Assembly (NCBI RefSeq): GCF_029626175.1
Contig: NZ_JARUBM010000002.1
Location: 5,721,001-5,785,000 of the forward strand
Length of the DNA stretch: 64,000 nucleotides
Direction: 5' to 3'
From: Micromonospora sp. WMMD1082
GTDB lineage: Bacteria > Actinomycetota > Actinomycetes > Mycobacteriales > Micromonosporaceae
This document shows, piece by piece, positions 42,580 to 55,137 of the stretch. Made by a program: the position numbers and the translations under genes. Each line of letters starts with the position of its first letter. Within the stretch, counting starts at the first letter, position 1. A model generated the notes under the pieces. The model had not been told where the DNA came from. It saw only the letters and a list, made by a program, of their open reading frames with translations, and did not search any database.

Positions 42580-43251
42580 GTGAGCAGCGCCCAACCGGCC
42601 GCAGTGCTCTTCGACATGGACGGCACCCTGGTCGACAGCGAGCGGCTGTGGGACGTCGCGTTGACCGAACTCGCCCAGACCTACGGCGGCACGCTCTCCG
42701 CCGCCGCGCGGCGGGCGATCGTCGGCACCGGCATGGCCGACTCGATGCGCATCCTGCACGACGACCTGGGGCAGCCGCACCGCGATCCGCGAGTCAGTGC
42801 GGAGTGGATCAACGCCCGGATCCTGGAGCTGTTCCGAACCGGCCTGCAGTGGCGGCCCGGTGCGGTGGCGTTGCTGGGCGCGGTCCGGCAGGCACAGATC
42901 CCGACCGCCCTGGTCACCTCCAGCGGTCGGGCGCTCGTCGAGATCGCCCTGGACACCCTGGGCCGGGACAGCTTCGACGTGGTGGTCTGCGGCGACGAGG
43001 TCGACTCGACCAAGCCGCACCCGGAGCCGTACCTGACGGCCGCGCGGCTGCTGGGCGTGCCGATCGACCGCTGCGTGGCGATCGAGGACTCGGCGACCGG
43101 GGTGGCCAGCGCGGTCGCCGCCGGCGCGGCGGTGCTGGCCGTGCCGGCCGAGGTGCCGCTCGTACCCCGCGACGGCGTACACCAGTTGGAGAGCCTGCTC
43201 GCGGCGGACCTGGAACTGCTGACCGGGCTGCTCGTCCGCTCCCGCGCCTGA
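42580..43251 (+). CDS. HAD-superfamily phosphatase
   Basis: A 223-residue HAD hydrolase of the beta-phosphoglucomutase/DOG-phosphatase type: VLFDMDGTLVDSE (nucleophile and acid Asp), VTSSGRALVEI (motif II), STKPHPEPY (motif III Lys) and AIEDSATGVASAVAAG (motif IV). The start is GTG 42580, with GAGGAGG upstream. The substrate is probably a small sugar phosphate but is not defined. A strong hairpin ends the gene. Confidence 0.9.
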   Translation: MSSAQPAAVLFDMDGTLVDSERLWDVALTELAQTYGGTLSAAARRAIVGTGMADSMRILHDDLGQPHRDPRVSAEWINARILELFRTGLQWRPGAVALLGAVRQAQIPTALVTSSGRALVEIALDTLGRDSFDVVVCGDEVDSTKPHPEPYLTAARLLGVPIDRCVAIEDSATGVASAVAAGAAVLAVPAEVPLVPRDGVHQLESLLAADLELLTGLLVRSRA

Positions 43252-43261
43252 CAGCGGACGT

Positions 43262-43303
43262 GCGGAAGGGCCCTGTTCCAGGGTGGGAACAGGGCCCTTC
43301 CGC
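43262..43303. terminator. Bidirectional hairpin, 18-bp perfect arms, also a dispersed-repeat type
   Basis: 43262-43279 (GCGGAAGGGCCCTGTTCC) pairs perfectly with 43286-43303 around a 6-base loop, between the convergent HAD and ABC-permease genes. The GGAAGGGCCC core recurs at 10305-10316. Confidence 0.8.
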
Positions 43304-43309
43304 CATACC

Positions 43310-45859
43310 TCAGTCGTGGGCGATGGCACCCAGGACGTTGATCCGGGCGGCCCGGATCGCCGGCAGGACCGCGGCGACCACGCCGATGATCGCGGCCAGG
43401 CCGAGGAAGACCCCCATCTGACCCCAGGGCAGCACCAGCTTGGTGATCCCCTCGTCGCGCAGGGCCTCCACCACCGCGGCGCCGAGGCCGGCGCCGACGA
43501 CGACGCCGAGCAGCGCGCCGAACACCGAGATCACCACCGCCTCCACGGTGATCATTCCCATGGTCTGCGACCGGCGCAGGCCGATGGCGCGCAGCAGGCC
43601 CAGCTCGCGGGTCCGCTCCAGCACCGACAGGGCCAGGGTGTTGATGATGCCGAGTACGGCGATCACGATGGCCAGCGCCAACAGGATGCGGATCATCGTG
43701 AGCAGCCCGTCGAGTTGGCCGGCCTGCTCCTCGATGAACGCGTCCCGGTCGGCCACCGCGACCTCCGGGCTGTCCGCCAGTAGCGCCTCCACCCGAGGCA
43801 GCACGTCGGCGACCCGGGTGCCCGGCTCCAGCTGGAGGTAACCCTGGATCGGTTGGGGGATGCTGAAGTCGCGGGCCGCGTCCGCGGACAGCGCCACCGG
43901 GCCGAACAGCGGGGAACTCTCGTAGATGCCGGTGACCGTGTAGGGCCGTTCCTCACCGCGGGCCAGTTGCACCGGCACCGTCGAGCCCACCGACAGGCCC
44001 CGCGTCTGCGCCATGTCCGAGCTGATCAGCATCTGGCCCGGCCCCACCCGCTCGATGTCACCGGCGGCGGGGACGGCCCCGAACATCTGCCGCAGCGCGG
44101 TGGGTTCGCTGCTGGCCCCCACCCAGGTGCGCTCCCCGTTGATCATCGCCATGTCGCCGTACTCGCCGTCGACCAGGCGGACCCCCGGGATCGCCTTCGC
44201 CTCCTCCAGCACCGCCGGGTCGAAGGTCGGCGGGCGGGGACCGGTCTGCGTCCCGGCGATCACCAGCTCGGCCTTGATGCTGTCCTGGGCCAGACCGCTG
44301 ATGCTGCTCTTGGCCGAGTCCAGGATCACCGTGATGCCGGTGACCAGGGCGATGCCGACCATCAGTGCGGCCGCGGTGATCGCCGTGCGGCGCGGGTTGC
44401 GACCGGAGTTGAGCCGGCCCAGCTTGCCCGGCACCCAGCCGGAGAAGACCGCGCCGAGCGCCGCCACCACCGGCCGGCTGATCAGCGGCGTCAGCAGGGC
44501 CACCCCGATGAACGCGAACAGCACGCCACCGAGGATCGCGGCCAGGGTGTTGCCGCCGGCGTGACCGCCCAGGCCGAGGAAGAGCAGGACGGCACCGATC
44601 CCGGTGACCACCGCGCCCGCGACGGTCACCTTGGTCAGCGGCCGGTCCGGGGTGGCCACGTCCTGCATCGCCGCGATCGGTGGAATCCGCGCGGCCCGCA
44701 GCGCCGGCAGCAGCGCCGCCACCACCGTGATGATCAGGCCGACCGCGAACGCACCGATCACCGCCGACGCGGGCACTCCCACACCGGCCAGGGTCAACCC
44801 GCCGGCGAAGGTGCTGAACAGGTACGCCAGCAGGGCACCGACCCCGATGCCGGCGGCCAGGCCGAGCACCGAGGCGATCAGGCCGATCGCGATCGCCTCC
44901 AGCACCACCGAGCCGATGATCTGCTTGCCGCTGGCGCCCACGGCCCGCAGCAGCGCCAGTTCCCGGGTGCGTTGCGCCACGATGATCGAGAAGGTGTTGA
45001 GGATCAGGAACGTGCCGACCAGCAGCGCCACCGCGGCGAAGCCGAGCAGGATCCGGTTGAAGAAGGCCAGCCCCTCCTTCAGGCCGGCGGCCGCGTCGGC
45101 GGAGAGCTGCTCACCGGTCTTGACCTCGTACCCGTCGCCGACCGCCGCGGCCACCGCGTCGCGCAGTTCGTCGTCGGAGACGCCGGAGGCGGCGCTGACC
45201 ACGATGTTGTTGAACACGTCCGGCTCGCCGAGCATCAACCGCTGCGCCGCCGGGGTGGTGAACATGACCTCGTTGGCGCCGCCGATGGAGTCCCGGTCGC
45301 CGCTGTAACCGAAGATGCCGACGATGGTGAAGTCCTCGCGCGGGCCCAGGGTGAGCACGCCGACCCGGTCGCCGAGGGCGACCTTGCCGGCGGTCGCCAG
45401 ACCCTTGTTGATGACGATCTCGTCGTCGGCCTGGGGTTCCCGGCCCTCGCGCAACTGCAGCAGGTCGCTCACGCCGATCCAGTTGCCGCCCAGCTGCGGC
45501 GGCCCGAACGAGGTGACGGCCTTGCCGTTGCTGCCGATCAGCCGGGCACCGTCGGCGCTCACCACGCCGGTGGCCTCGGCCACCCCGGGCACCGACCGCA
45601 CCGTCTCCACCGTGGCCGCCGGGAACGGCGGCTGCAGCGCCTCGCCCTCCATCTCCGTCATCGCCAGCTTCGGCTTGCCGGCCACGTTGACGTCGACATC
45701 CTCGTAGGCCTCGGCGAAGATCTGGTCGAAGGAACGGCCGAGGGTGTCGGTGAGGACGAAGGCGCCGGAGACGAACATGACGCCGAGCACCACCGCCAGG
45801 CCGGACAGCACCAGCCGGACCTTGCGCGCCAACAGGCTCTTCAGAGTCGCCCGGAACAT
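43310..45859 (-). CDS. ABC exporter permease, two FtsX domains (MacB-like)
   Basis: An 849-residue permease with ten predicted membrane helices: one N-terminal helix ([20 protein letters not shown]), an extracellular MacB-like domain, three helices of the first FtsX domain ([18 protein letters not shown] onward, with [16 protein letters not shown]), a further pair, a second extracellular domain and the second FtsX domain ([18 protein letters not shown]). Such proteins work in mechanotransmission or in export of lipids, peptides or antibiotics rather than classic import. The ATG at 45859 overlaps the ATPase stop (TGATG). Confidence 0.9.
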   Translation of the reverse strand: MFRATLKSLLARKVRLVLSGLAVVLGVMFVSGAFVLTDTLGRSFDQIFAEAYEDVDVNVAGKPKLAMTEMEGEALQPPFPAATVETVRSVPGVAEATGVVSADGARLIGSNGKAVTSFGPPQLGGNWIGVSDLLQLREGREPQADDEIVINKGLATAGKVALGDRVGVLTLGPREDFTIVGIFGYSGDRDSIGGANEVMFTTPAAQRLMLGEPDVFNNIVVSAASGVSDDELRDAVAAAVGDGYEVKTGEQLSADAAAGLKEGLAFFNRILLGFAAVALLVGTFLILNTFSIIVAQRTRELALLRAVGASGKQIIGSVVLEAIAIGLIASVLGLAAGIGVGALLAYLFSTFAGGLTLAGVGVPASAVIGAFAVGLIITVVAALLPALRAARIPPIAAMQDVATPDRPLTKVTVAGAVVTGIGAVLLFLGLGGHAGGNTLAAILGGVLFAFIGVALLTPLISRPVVAALGAVFSGWVPGKLGRLNSGRNPRRTAITAAALMVGIALVTGITVILDSAKSSISGLAQDSIKAELVIAGTQTGPRPPTFDPAVLEEAKAIPGVRLVDGEYGDMAMINGERTWVGASSEPTALRQMFGAVPAAGDIERVGPGQMLISSDMAQTRGLSVGSTVPVQLARGEERPYTVTGIYESSPLFGPVALSADAARDFSIPQPIQGYLQLEPGTRVADVLPRVEALLADSPEVAVADRDAFIEEQAGQLDGLLTMIRILLALAIVIAVLGIINTLALSVLERTRELGLLRAIGLRRSQTMGMITVEAVVISVFGALLGVVVGAGLGAAVVEALRDEGITKLVLPWGQMGVFLGLAAIIGVVAAVLPAIRAARINVLGAIAHD

Positions 45860-46626
45860 CAGCCGGACACCTCGGCGGGAGCGTCCAGCTTCTTCATCGT
45901 GTCCAGCACCGTCTCGGCGGTCGGCTCGATCAACTCCGAGACGATCTCTCCGTCGGCGAGGAACACCACCCGGTCGGCGTACGCGGCGGCGGTCGGGTCG
46001 TGGGTGACCATGACGATGGTCTGCCCGTGCTCGCGTACCGAGTTGCGCAGGAAGTTGAGCACCTCGGCGCCGGAGCGCGAGTCGAGGTTGCCGGTCGGCT
46101 CGTCGGCGAAGATCACCTCGGGGCGGGCCACCAGGGCCCGGGCGCACGCCACCCGCTGCTGCTGGCCGCCGGAGAGCTGCGCCGGCCGGTGGCCCAACCG
46201 GTCCCGCAGGCCGACCGTGTCGATCACGACGTCGTACCAGGCCGGGTCCGGCTTGCGCCCGGCGATCGACAGCGGCAGCAGGATGTTCTCCTTGGCGGTC
46301 AACGTCGGCAGCAGGTTGAACTGCTGGAAGATGAAACCGACCTTGTCCCGGCGCAGCTTCGTCAGGCCCGCGTCACCGAGCCCGGTGACCGTGGTGTCGC
46401 CGACCTGCACCGTTCCCCGGGTCACCGTGTCCAACCCGGCCAGGCAGTGCATCAGCGTCGACTTGCCGGAGCCGGACGGGCCCATGATCGCGGTGAACCG
46501 CCCGCGCTCGAACTCGGCACTGACCCCCCGCAGCGCGATGACCTGCGCCTCGCCGCTGCCGTACACCTTCCACACGTCGCTCGCCCGGGCTGCGGCCGGG
46601 GCCGGCTGGCCTGTCGTAGCGGTCAC
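45859..46626 (-). CDS. ABC transporter ATP-binding protein (LolD/MacB-like)
   Basis: A 255-residue nucleotide-binding subunit: Walker [10 protein letters not shown] at 49-57, Q-loop in [11 protein letters not shown], signature [15 protein letters not shown], Walker [13 protein letters not shown] and the switch His in MVTHDPTAA. It powers the FtsX-type permease encoded next. The start is GTG 46626 with AGAGGTACG upstream. The 279-base gap to the response regulator gene should hold its promoter; one short palindrome (CGTCAC 46874-46879, GTGACG 46885-46890) is present there. Confidence 0.93.
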   Translation of the reverse strand: MTATTGQPAPAAARASDVWKVYGSGEAQVIALRGVSAEFERGRFTAIMGPSGSGKSTLMHCLAGLDTVTRGTVQVGDTTVTGLGDAGLTKLRRDKVGFIFQQFNLLPTLTAKENILLPLSIAGRKPDPAWYDVVIDTVGLRDRLGHRPAQLSGGQQQRVACARALVARPEVIFADEPTGNLDSRSGAEVLNFLRNSVREHGQTIVMVTHDPTAAAYADRVVFLADGEIVSELIEPTAETVLDTMKKLDAPAEVSG

Positions 46627-46905
46627 GTCACGTACCTCTCCGTCGCTGTCTGATCGCGCCGCCCCCGCTGGTCCGGCGCGAGTCCATCATCGGTGCTGCC
46701 CGAGGCGGATCCCTCCGACTCCGGGCGGAGCCGGGGCGGATTTCCGGCTGCGGGTACCCCCCACGCGGCGTCAGGGTTTGTCCCCGACCCGCGACCGGTC
46801 GGCGTCCACCGGCCGGCGCATCCCATCGTGACGGTCTCCGCCACGTGAGGATCAACCAGATTCCGCCGCCGGTCGTCACGGTAGGTGACGGATGCAACGG
46901 CCGCG

Positions 46906-47592
46906 TTACGCCCCAGGTCGGACCAGACCCGACTCGTACGCCAGGACGACCGCCTGCACCCGGTCGCGCAACCCGAGCTTGGTCAGCACGTGCCCCACGT
47001 GGGTCTTGATGGTGGTCTCGCTCACCGACAGCGCCCGGGCGATCTCGGCGTTGGACAACCCCCGGGCCACCTGCACGAGCACCTCCCGTTCCCGCTCGGT
47101 CAACGCGCCGAGCGCCTTCGGGGGCGTCGCCGACGGGTCCGGCAGCGCGTCGGCGAAGCGGTCCAGCAACCGTCGCAGGATCCGGGGCGCCACCACCGCG
47201 TCACCGGCGGCCACCGTGTGGATCGCGGTGACCAGATCCTCCGCCGGCACGTCCTTGGCCAGGAAGCCGCTCGCCCCGGCGCGCAGCGCCCCCACCACGT
47301 ACTCGTCGAGGTCGAAGGTGGTCAGGATGAGCACCCGCACCGGCAGCCGCGCGTCCACGATGGCCCGGGTGGCGCTCACCCCGTCCATCCGGGGCATCCG
47401 GATGTCCATCAGCACCACGTCCGGCAGCAGCCGGCGGGACAGCTCCACCGCCTCCGCCCCGTCGCCGGCCTCCGCGACGATGTCCAGGTCGGTCTCCGCG
47501 CCGAGGACCATCCGGAAGCCGGTACGCAGCAGCGGCTGGTCGTCGGCGAGCAGGATGCGCACCGGCCGTGCCCGCCCGGTCGAATCGGCCAT
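46906..47592 (-). CDS. NarL/LuxR-type response regulator
   Basis: A 228-residue response regulator: receiver domain with acidic pocket ADD (17-18), phospho-Asp63 in DVVLMDIRMP, Thr and Lys in ILTTFD and GFLAKDVPAEDL, and a C-terminal LuxR HTH (LTEREREVLVQVARGLSNAE, IKTHVGHVLTKLGLRDRVQ). The start at 47592 follows GGAGGATCAG; GTG 47622, overlapping the kinase stop as GTGA, is an alternative. It forms a pair with the upstream histidine kinase and probably controls the nearby ABC exporter. Confidence 0.93.
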   Translation of the reverse strand: MADSTGRARPVRILLADDQPLLRTGFRMVLGAETDLDIVAEAGDGAEAVELSRRLLPDVVLMDIRMPRMDGVSATRAIVDARLPVRVLILTTFDLDEYVVGALRAGASGFLAKDVPAEDLVTAIHTVAAGDAVVAPRILRRLLDRFADALPDPSATPPKALGALTEREREVLVQVARGLSNAEIARALSVSETTIKTHVGHVLTKLGLRDRVQAVVLAYESGLVRPGA

Positions 47593-47618
47593 CTGATCCT
47601 CCACCCTCACAGGCCCGC

Positions 47619-48821
47619 TCACCGGGCCACCTTGCCGCCGTCGGGCAGGGGTTCGACCGGGATGCGCGCGTACACCCGGTAGCCGCCGCCGGTCCGCGCG
47701 CCGATGCGCAGGACCCCACCGTAGAGCCCGACCCGCTCCCGCATCCCGACCAGGCCGTGCCCGACCCGGTCCGTGTCCGGCGACGGCCCCCGACCGGTGT
47801 CGGTGACCTCCACCTCCACCGCGCCGCCGGTGAAGCTCACCCGCACCTGCGCGGTGGCCGTGCCGGCGTGCTTGAGCGCGTTCGTCAGCGCCTCCTGCAC
47901 GATCCGGTACACGGTCAGCGCGACCCCCTCCTCCAGGGGCCCGGGGGTGCCCGCCACGGTCAGCGTCACCGGCAACCCGGCCTCGCGCACCTGGTCGGTC
48001 AGCGCCTCGATGCCGGCGATCCCGGGCTGCGGCGCCAGCTCCGCCGCCGGCTCGGCCTCGGTCCGCAGCACGTCGAGCAGCCGGCGCAGCTCCCGCAGGG
48101 TCGCCCGGCTGGTCTCCTCGATGGTGCCGATCGCCTCGTCGGCGGCGTCCGGGTCGCGGCGCAGCACCCGCCGGACCCCGGTGGCCAGCACCCCCATCAC
48201 GCTGACATGGTGCGCCACGACGTCGTGCAGTTCCCGGGCGATGCGCCGCCGCTCGTCGGCGACCGCCTGCTCGGCCAGGGCCCGCTGGTTCGTCTCGGCG
48301 GCCCGGGCGCGTTCACGCAGCGCCTCGGTGGAGGAGCGCCGGGCGTTTACCGTGCGCCCCACCGAGAACGACACGATCCCCACCAGGAGGTTGTTCGCCA
48401 CCAGGTACCCGGCGCTGATCTGCGGGAAGCCCTCGGGCGGCATGAGGGCGTTCACCACCGCCACCGGAACCCAGAGCAGGGTCGCCGCCACCAGCGCCGG
48501 GCGCACCGGGCGGTAGGCGGCCATCGTGTAGGTGAGCACCACGATGGTGAGGCTCTGCGTCGTCGGCGCCACGTCGATGGTGACGGGCAGCACCAGGGTC
48601 GCCAGCACGGCCAGCACCGCCGGCCACGGCGCCACCCGGCGCAGCACCGTCGGTGCCGCGCACAGCAGGCTCCAGCCCAGTGCCGTCGGCAGCGGTCGGG
48701 GCCAGAACTCCCGTGGGGTCAGCAGGGTGAACACGACCTCCGCCAAGACCAGCCCGACGGCCAGCAGCGCGTCACCGGCCAGCGGACGCCGGCGCAGCCA
48801 CTCCCTCAGCTCGCTACCCAC
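47619..48821 (-). CDS. Sensor histidine kinase (HisKA_3/NarX-type)
   Basis: A 400-residue membrane kinase: five or six N-terminal helices (about 15-155), a dimerisation helix with phosphoacceptor His199 in RIARELHDVVAHHVSVM, and an ATPase domain (VYRIVQEALTNALKHAG as N-box, VTDTGRGPSPD, VGHGLVGMRERV). No large extracellular sensor is seen, so it probably senses within the membrane. GTG 48821 is selected because TAGCGT ends seven bases before it. Coupled to its response regulator. Confidence 0.92.
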   Translation of the reverse strand: MGSELREWLRRRPLAGDALLAVGLVLAEVVFTLLTPREFWPRPLPTALGWSLLCAAPTVLRRVAPWPAVLAVLATLVLPVTIDVAPTTQSLTIVVLTYTMAAYRPVRPALVAATLLWVPVAVVNALMPPEGFPQISAGYLVANNLLVGIVSFSVGRTVNARRSSTEALRERARAAETNQRALAEQAVADERRRIARELHDVVAHHVSVMGVLATGVRRVLRRDPDAADEAIGTIEETSRATLRELRRLLDVLRTEAEPAAELAPQPGIAGIEALTDQVREAGLPVTLTVAGTPGPLEEGVALTVYRIVQEALTNALKHAGTATAQVRVSFTGGAVEVEVTDTGRGPSPDTDRVGHGLVGMRERVGLYGGVLRIGARTGGGYRVYARIPVEPLPDGGKVAR

Positions 48822-48828
48822 GCCACCG

Positions 48829-48834
48829 ACGCTA
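48829..48834 (-). promoter_or_regulatory. -10 box, leaderless-type, histidine kinase gene
   Basis: TAGCGT on the minus strand, seven bases before GTG 48821. Confidence 0.6.
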
Positions 48835-48874
48835 GCCGCCCCCACCGCCGAAAGATCGTCGTGCGTGCTGAGCC

Positions 48875-48900
48875 GGCCCTCCTCCCCGGGGAGGAGGGCC
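48875..48900 (-). terminator. 26-bp perfect palindrome, terminator of the RecB-like gene
   Basis: GGCCCTCCTCCCC and its complement are contiguous at 48875-48900, two bases past the stop of the RecB-like gene and just before the kinase promoter. Confidence 0.7.
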
Positions 48901-48901
48901 C

Positions 48902-49816
48902 CTACTCGTCGGCGCCGGGCGGCACCGGGGAGGCGCCGGCGGCCCGCAGCGGGTCGGGGCCTGCGGCCGGCTCCGGGAAGGGTGGTGGGGTGCCGCCGTA
49001 GCTGGGGCAGTGCGCCTGGTGGCTGCACCAGTCGCAGAGCTTGCTCGGCCGGGGCCGGAAGTCCCGCGCGCGGGTGGCCTGCTCGATCGCCCGCCACAAC
49101 GCCACCACCGTGCGCTCGAACCGCACCAGTTCCTCGGCGTCGGGGGCGTAGTCGCAGACCTCGGCGTCCTTGAGGTAGAGCAGGCGCAGCACCCGGGGAA
49201 CCACGCCGCGGGTGCGCCACAGCACCAGGGCGTAGAACTTCAGCTGGAACAGGGCCCGGGCCTCGAACGCCTCGCGGGGGGCGCCGCCGGTCTTGTAATC
49301 CACCACCCGCAGCGCACCGTCGGGGGCCACGTCGAGCCGGTCGAGGTAGCCGCGGATCAGCAACTCGTCGTCGACGACCGCGGAGATCAGGCTCTCCCGC
49401 TCGGCCGGCTCCAACCGGCGCGGATCCTCCACCGCGAAGTAGCCCCCCAGCAGGGCCGACGCCGAGCGCAGGAACTCCGCCACGGCGGGCGGATCGTCGT
49501 CGGGGAAGATCCCGGCCAACTCCGGCTGCTCGGTGACCAGGCGATCCCACTGCGGTGCGACGAGGTCACCGGCGGCGTCCGGCGTCCGCCCGGCCGGCGG
49601 CAGGTCGAACAGCCGCTCCAGCACCGCGTGCACCAGCGTGCCCCGGGCCTGCTCCACGGTGGGCCGCTCGGGCAGCCGGTCGATGCTGCGGAACCGGTAG
49701 AGCAGTGGGCAGGTCTTGAAATCCGCCGCCCGCGACGGTGACAGCGAGGCCCGCACCGTCGCCGGTGGCTGCGTCGGAGTCGGGGCCTGCTGGGTGATCA
49801 CCGGATCCGCCGTCAT
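48902..49816 (-). CDS. RecB-family PD-(D/E)XK nuclease
   Basis: A 304-residue nuclease of the RecB/Cas4-like PD-(D/E)XK type. LSPSRAADFKTCPLLYRFRS opens the fold; the active site is LIRGYLDRLDVAPDG and LRVVDYKTGG; QLKFYALVLW is the Gln-Tyr motif; and CDWCSHQAHC near the C-terminus, with an upstream Cys, could hold an iron-sulfur cluster. A similar gene lies beside trmI in mycobacteria. The start is ATG 49816, with TAACCT ending eight bases upstream. It is divergent from the site-2 protease gene. Confidence 0.9.
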   Translation of the reverse strand: MTADPVITQQAPTPTQPPATVRASLSPSRAADFKTCPLLYRFRSIDRLPERPTVEQARGTLVHAVLERLFDLPPAGRTPDAAGDLVAPQWDRLVTEQPELAGIFPDDDPPAVAEFLRSASALLGGYFAVEDPRRLEPAERESLISAVVDDELLIRGYLDRLDVAPDGALRVVDYKTGGAPREAFEARALFQLKFYALVLWRTRGVVPRVLRLLYLKDAEVCDYAPDAEELVRFERTVVALWRAIEQATRARDFRPRPSKLCDWCSHQAHCPSYGGTPPPFPEPAAGPDPLRAAGASPVPPGADE

Positions 49817-49824
49817 GCCCCGGA

Positions 49825-49830
49825 AGGTTA
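49825..49830 (-). promoter_or_regulatory. -10 box, near-leaderless, RecB-like gene
   Basis: TAACCT on the minus strand, eight bases before ATG 49816. Confidence 0.45.
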
Positions 49831-49886
49831 GGGCACGGGTGTGACAGGTCGCCCGCCGCCGCACCGGTACGTGATCTCCCGCCGCG

Positions 49887-52094
<2,208 letters not shown>

Positions 52095-52166
52095 CGGCGG
52101 AATGGGGCGGCTGGGAGTGAACGGGCTGATCCTGGGCGCCGGTCGGCGGTGGCCGGAGGTGACGGC

Positions 52167-52739
52167 ATGAGCCGGCCCGGCTTCGGCGGTGGCGACCTGC
52201 CGGCGGTCTTTCCCGACTGGTCGCCCTACACCGATCTCGAATCGGCGGCGCGGGCCTACCTGCGGGATCCGGACGTCGCCCTGGAGGCCCTCGGCGGTGT
52301 GCTGCGCGGGGCGTCGGTGCTCGGCTTCACCCTGGAACGCTTCGTCAACGAGGTGAACGGGGTGTGGCAGGAGGTCGTGGTCTGCGACGGCAGCCGCCTG
52401 GTGCTCTGGCACGGCGAGGACGTGCCGCCGGGGGAGGGGCCGCCGGGCTCGATGACCTCCTCGCTGCGGGTGGTGCCGGTCTCCTCGGTCACCGAGGTCG
52501 GCTGCCGGCGCCGGCTGTTCCGCCACGACAACGGCGAGATCCGGGTCGACAGTATCGACGTATATCTGCTGCTGACCTCGCTGGACGAGTCGCCGCCGAG
52601 CGAGGAGAGCGCCGGTGGGCCGCGCCACGACGCGCTGCGTTTCGGCAAGACCCTCGACGACGGCGGTGCCGGGCAGATAGCCCGGTTGGAGGAGTTCGCC
52701 CGGCTGGTCGCCTCGGTGGTCGGCCGCCCGTTGCTGTGA
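52167..52739 (+). CDS. Conserved hypothetical protein of the trmI-ARC region (190 aa)
   Basis: Starts at ATG 52167 behind GGAGGTGA. It is a soluble alpha/beta protein (FPDWSPYTDLESAARAYLRD, VNEVNGVWQEVVVCDGSRLV, CRRRLFRHDNGEIRVDSIDV) with no catalytic motif that I can name. Mycobacteria have an unnamed gene in the same place between trmI and the ATPase, probably its counterpart. It lies 72 bases after trmI and ends near the convergent ferredoxin gene. Confidence 0.8.
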   Translation: MSRPGFGGGDLPAVFPDWSPYTDLESAARAYLRDPDVALEALGGVLRGASVLGFTLERFVNEVNGVWQEVVVCDGSRLVLWHGEDVPPGEGPPGSMTSSLRVVPVSSVTEVGCRRRLFRHDNGEIRVDSIDVYLLLTSLDESPPSEESAGGPRHDALRFGKTLDDGGAGQIARLEEFARLVASVVGRPLL

Positions 52740-52757
52740 CGGGCCGGCCGGTCGGGA

Positions 52758-53081
52758 TCAGTCGTCGGCCTCCGGGCCGGCCACCTCGACGCCGTCGCTG
52801 CCGCGTACGACGTGGATGCACTCGCCCGGGCACTCCTTCGCCGAGTCGATCACCTCAAGGCGCAGATGCGCCGGCACGTCCACCCGGGCACCGTGGGTCT
52901 GGCGCAGCTCGCCGTCGGTGCCCTTGACGTACGCCAGCCCGTCGATGTCGAACTCGAAGACCTCCGGCGCGTACTGCACGCACAGCCCGTCGCCGGTGCA
53001 GAGATCCTGGTCCACCCAGACCTGCAGCTGGTCGGTCGCGACCTCGGCCACCGGCGCACCCCCCATGTTCTCCCGTCCCAC
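52758..53081 (-). CDS. Single-cluster ferredoxin
   Basis: A 107-residue ferredoxin of the actinobacterial 3Fe-4S/4Fe-4S single-cluster type: [20 protein letters not shown] supplies two cysteines and ECPGECIHV the others, so one cubane is expected. A 20-residue leader and an acidic tail frame the fold. GTG 53081 is chosen because TACCGT ends six bases upstream, as in the other leaderless genes; ATG 53066 is the alternative. It may supply electrons to a P450 or another enzyme; none is adjacent. Confidence 0.88.
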   Translation of the reverse strand: MGRENMGGAPVAEVATDQLQVWVDQDLCTGDGLCVQYAPEVFEFDIDGLAYVKGTDGELRQTHGARVDVPAHLRLEVIDSAKECPGECIHVVRGSDGVEVAGPEADD

Positions 53082-53087
53082 CCCCCG

Positions 53088-53093
53088 ACGGTA
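53088..53093 (-). promoter_or_regulatory. -10 box, leaderless-type, ferredoxin gene
   Basis: TACCGT on the minus strand, six bases before GTG 53081. Confidence 0.5.
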
Positions 53094-53228
53094 CCCGAAT
53101 GCCGGTACCCGTCCGCCGACCCACCCTGGCGATCAAGCTTCGGTGACGGGCGCGTTGCGGAGGACCGAATCGGCCTCATAGCGGCTAGTGTTAGCTCAGA
53201 ACGTTCAAGCCCCCCGGGGAGGTGGGAC

Positions 53229-55010
53229 GTGGCACGCAGCGACGACGCGGACTCGCGCGCCGCACGGTGGGAGAAGGAGGCCCACGATCTCTCCACGCAG
53301 GTCGCGTTTCTTCAAGAGGAACTCGCTCTGGTGCGGCGCAAGTTGACCGAGAGCCCCCGACACGTCCGGCAGCTCGAAGAGCGGCTGGCCGCCACCCAGG
53401 CGCAGTTGGCGCGGCTGACCGAGAACAACGAACGGCTCGTGGGCACCCTCAAGGAGGCCCGCGCGCAGATCGTGACGCTCAAGGAGGAGATCGACCGACT
53501 CGCCCAGCCCCCCAGTGGCTACGGCGTCTTCCTGGCCCGGCACGACGACGGCACCGTCGACGTCTTCACCGGCGGGCGCAAACTGCGCGTGGCCGTCTCA
53601 CCCTCGATCGATCTGGGTGAGCTGCGGCGCGGCCAGGAGGTCCTGCTCAACGATGCGCTCAACATCGTCGATGCGTTCGGCTACGAACGGGTCGGCGAGG
53701 TGGTCATGCTCAAGGAGATCCTCGCGGGCCCCGGCGGCGCACCCGGCGACCGGGCGCTGGTGGTCTCGCACTCCGACGAGGAGCGCATCGTGCACCTGGC
53801 CGAGACCCTGATCGGCAGTCCGATCCGGGCCGGCGACTCGCTCATGATCGAACCGCGCTCGGCGTACGCGTACGAGCGGATTCCCAAGAGCGAGGTCGAG
53901 GAGCTCGTGCTGGAGGAGGTGCCGGATGTCGACTACACCGACATCGGCGGCCTGCACTCCCAGATCGAGCAGATCCGGGACGCGGTGGAACTGCCGTTCC
54001 TGCACGCCGACCTGTTCCGGGAGCACCAGCTGCGCCCGCCGAAGGGCATCCTGCTCTACGGGCCGCCCGGCTGTGGCAAGACGCTGATCGCCAAGGCGGT
54101 CGCCAACTCGCTGGCGAAGAAGATCGCCGAGCGGCGGGGTGAGGAGAAGCACACCAGCTTCTTCCTCAACATCAAGGGCCCCGAGCTGCTCAACAAGTAC
54201 GTCGGCGAGACCGAGCGGCACATCCGGCTGGTCTTCCAGCGGGCGCGGGAGAAGGCCGGCGAGGGCACCCCGGTCATCGTCTTCTTCGACGAGATGGACT
54301 CGGTCTTCCGTACCCGCGGCTCCGGTGTCTCCTCCGACGTGGAGAACACCATCGTGCCGCAGCTGCTCAGCGAGATCGACGGGGTCGAGGGGCTGGAGAA
54401 CGTCATCGTCATCGGCGCCTCCAACCGGGAAGACATGATCGACCCGGCGATCCTGCGCCCGGGGCGGCTCGACGTGAAGATCAAGATTGAGCGTCCGGAC
54501 GCCGAGGCGGCCAAGGACATCTTCTCGAAGTACATCCTGCCCGGCCTGCCGCTGCACGCCGACGACCTGGCCGAACACGGCTCCGACGCCCAGGCCACCG
54601 TCGCCGCCATGATCGACGCGGTGGTCCTGCGGATGTACTCGGAAACCGAGGAGAACCGCTTCCTGGAGGTCACCTACGCCAACGGTGACAAGGAGGTCCT
54701 CTACTTCAAGGACTTCAACTCCGGCGCGATGATCCAGAACATCGTCGACCGCGGCAAGAAGATGGCGATCAAGGAGTTCCTCACCTCCGGCCGCAAGGGG
54801 TTGCGCCTGCAACACCTGCTCGACGCCTGCGTCGACGAGTTCCGGGAGAACGAGGACCTGCCCAACACCACCAACCCGGACGACTGGGCCCGCATCTCCG
54901 GCAAGAAGGGCGAGCGGATCGTCTACATCCGCACGCTCGTCTCCGGTGGCAAGGGCACCGAGGCCGGCCGCTCCATCGAGACCGCCAGCAACACCGGCCA
55001 GTACCTCTAA
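53229..55010 (+). CDS. arc: Proteasome-associated AAA ATPase ARC/Mpa
   Basis: A 593-residue hexameric unfoldase that captures Pup-tagged proteins and threads them into the 20S proteasome. Residues about 15-85 form the Pup-binding coiled coil ([38 protein letters not shown]); two OB folds follow ([17 protein letters not shown] and on); then the AAA domain with GPPGCGKT at 278-285, [16 protein letters not shown] and the arginine finger region [10 protein letters not shown]. The end GQYL matches the gate-opening hydrophobic-Tyr-X tail. The start is GTG 53229 with GGGGAGGTGG upstream. A strong terminator follows. Confidence 0.96.
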   Translation: MARSDDADSRAARWEKEAHDLSTQVAFLQEELALVRRKLTESPRHVRQLEERLAATQAQLARLTENNERLVGTLKEARAQIVTLKEEIDRLAQPPSGYGVFLARHDDGTVDVFTGGRKLRVAVSPSIDLGELRRGQEVLLNDALNIVDAFGYERVGEVVMLKEILAGPGGAPGDRALVVSHSDEERIVHLAETLIGSPIRAGDSLMIEPRSAYAYERIPKSEVEELVLEEVPDVDYTDIGGLHSQIEQIRDAVELPFLHADLFREHQLRPPKGILLYGPPGCGKTLIAKAVANSLAKKIAERRGEEKHTSFFLNIKGPELLNKYVGETERHIRLVFQRAREKAGEGTPVIVFFDEMDSVFRTRGSGVSSDVENTIVPQLLSEIDGVEGLENVIVIGASNREDMIDPAILRPGRLDVKIKIERPDAEAAKDIFSKYILPGLPLHADDLAEHGSDAQATVAAMIDAVVLRMYSETEENRFLEVTYANGDKEVLYFKDFNSGAMIQNIVDRGKKMAIKEFLTSGRKGLRLQHLLDACVDEFRENEDLPNTTNPDDWARISGKKGERIVYIRTLVSGGKGTEAGRSIETASNTGQYL

Positions 55011-55020
55011 CCGACGCGCA

Positions 55021-55057
55021 CGCAGGGCCCGTGACGGCACCCGTCACGGGCCCTGCG
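55021..55057 (+). terminator. Terminator after the ARC gene
   Basis: CGCAGGGCCCGTGACGG at 55021-55037 pairs with its exact complement at 55041-55057 around a 3-base loop. Confidence 0.85.
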
Positions 55058-55137
55058 CGTACGCTCCGGCGGGCCGGCACGCGACGGACGACGCCGGTAG
55101 GATTCGGAACGACTCTCCCATTACGCAAAGGATCTGC

